A DNA stretch of 6,237 bases from Candidatus Poseidonia sp. GTDB lineage: Archaea; Thermoplasmatota; Poseidoniia; Poseidoniales; Poseidoniaceae. How positions within the stretch are numbered: position 1 is the first letter of the stretch; the number at the start of each line of letters is the position of its first letter. Shown here piece by piece: positions 6,171 to 6,237 of this stretch. Made by a program: the position numbers and the translations under genes. The stretch is taken from NCBI GenBank assembly GCA_023254365.1, contig JALRLQ010000089.1, forward strand, positions 1 to 6,237, in the 5' to 3' direction. Below the pieces are notes generated by a model. It saw only the letters and a program-made list of their open reading frames with translations, ran no database searches and was not told the DNA's origin.

Positions 6171-6237
6171 GGAGGGAGTAGGAGGACCGCTGACAGAGCT
6201 CGACTCTGAGGAAAGTCCCCTCTCCATAGTGCAGGCG
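6171..6237 (+). ncRNA. rnpB: RNase P RNA, 5' part (truncated by window edge)
   Basis: The segment has the near-universal CR-I sequence of RNase P RNA, GAGGAAAGTCC (6208-6218), which forms the 5' strand of the P4 core helix. It is followed by CTCCATAGTGCAGG, closely resembling the P5 region seen after CR-I in type A RNAs. Just before it, CAGAG (6194-6198) and CTCTG (6204-6208) form a 5-bp hairpin with a 5-nt loop in the P3 position. RNase P RNA is the catalytic subunit of the ribonucleoprotein that removes 5' leaders from tRNA precursors. The 5' end is uncertain by roughly 10-15 nt because P1 pairs with sequence beyond the right edge; 6171 is my estimate. No clear TATA box is visible in the 50 bp upstream (TTGAAAT at 6141-6147 is at a possible distance but weak), so readthrough from the surface gene or an atypical promoter are both possible. 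Confidence 0.87.

Noticed and set aside
1..6237. CRISPR array, insertion sequence, toxin-antitoxin, restriction or phage-defence genes
   Set aside because: No regularly spaced repeats, terminal inverted repeats, transposase, nuclease or toxin-like proteins are visible on either strand.

Overview
The window most likely comes from a marine, Thermoplasmatota-like archaeon, with Candidatus Poseidoniia (Marine Group II) as the best guess. The reasons are a tRNA gene without an encoded CCA end and with an A/T-rich TATA-like box about 25 nt upstream, compact gene spacing, and a giant acidic-looking secreted protein with Ig-like modules, one C-terminal membrane anchor and a Pro-rich cytoplasmic tail. 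The lineage is inferred; no ribosomal RNA or other decisive marker is present. A bacterial origin is not formally excluded, because the RNase P RNA fragment and RpiA would both fit bacteria too.

Layout from left to right: (1) the C-terminal 71 codons of an S26-family (signal-peptidase-like) protease on the + strand, cut by the window edge; (2) a tRNA-Lys(CUU) gene on the - strand, whose 3' end overlaps the protease stop codon; (3) rpiA, ribose-5-phosphate isomerase A, on the - strand; (4) a 58-bp divergent intergenic region; (5) a 1675-residue surface protein on the + strand that fills about 80% of the window; (6) a hairpin just after its stop, a short inverted repeat, and then the 5' part of the RNase P RNA gene, running off the right edge.

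The genes are mostly unrelated housekeeping functions (tRNA, pentose phosphate metabolism, tRNA 5' processing) around one accessory-looking envelope gene. The only direct functional link visible is that RNase P (right edge) would process the 5' leader of the tRNA-Lys precursor (left side). I see no defence system, CRISPR array, insertion sequence or phage module. The part most worth a second look is the giant surface protein: it contains a MAM/cleaved-adhesin-like jelly-roll domain, two EF-hand-like calcium loops, a cryptic tandem array of about five Ig-like modules spaced about 125 residues apart, a CARDB-like membrane-proximal domain, a single TM helix and a Pro/Tyr-containing cytoplasmic tail.
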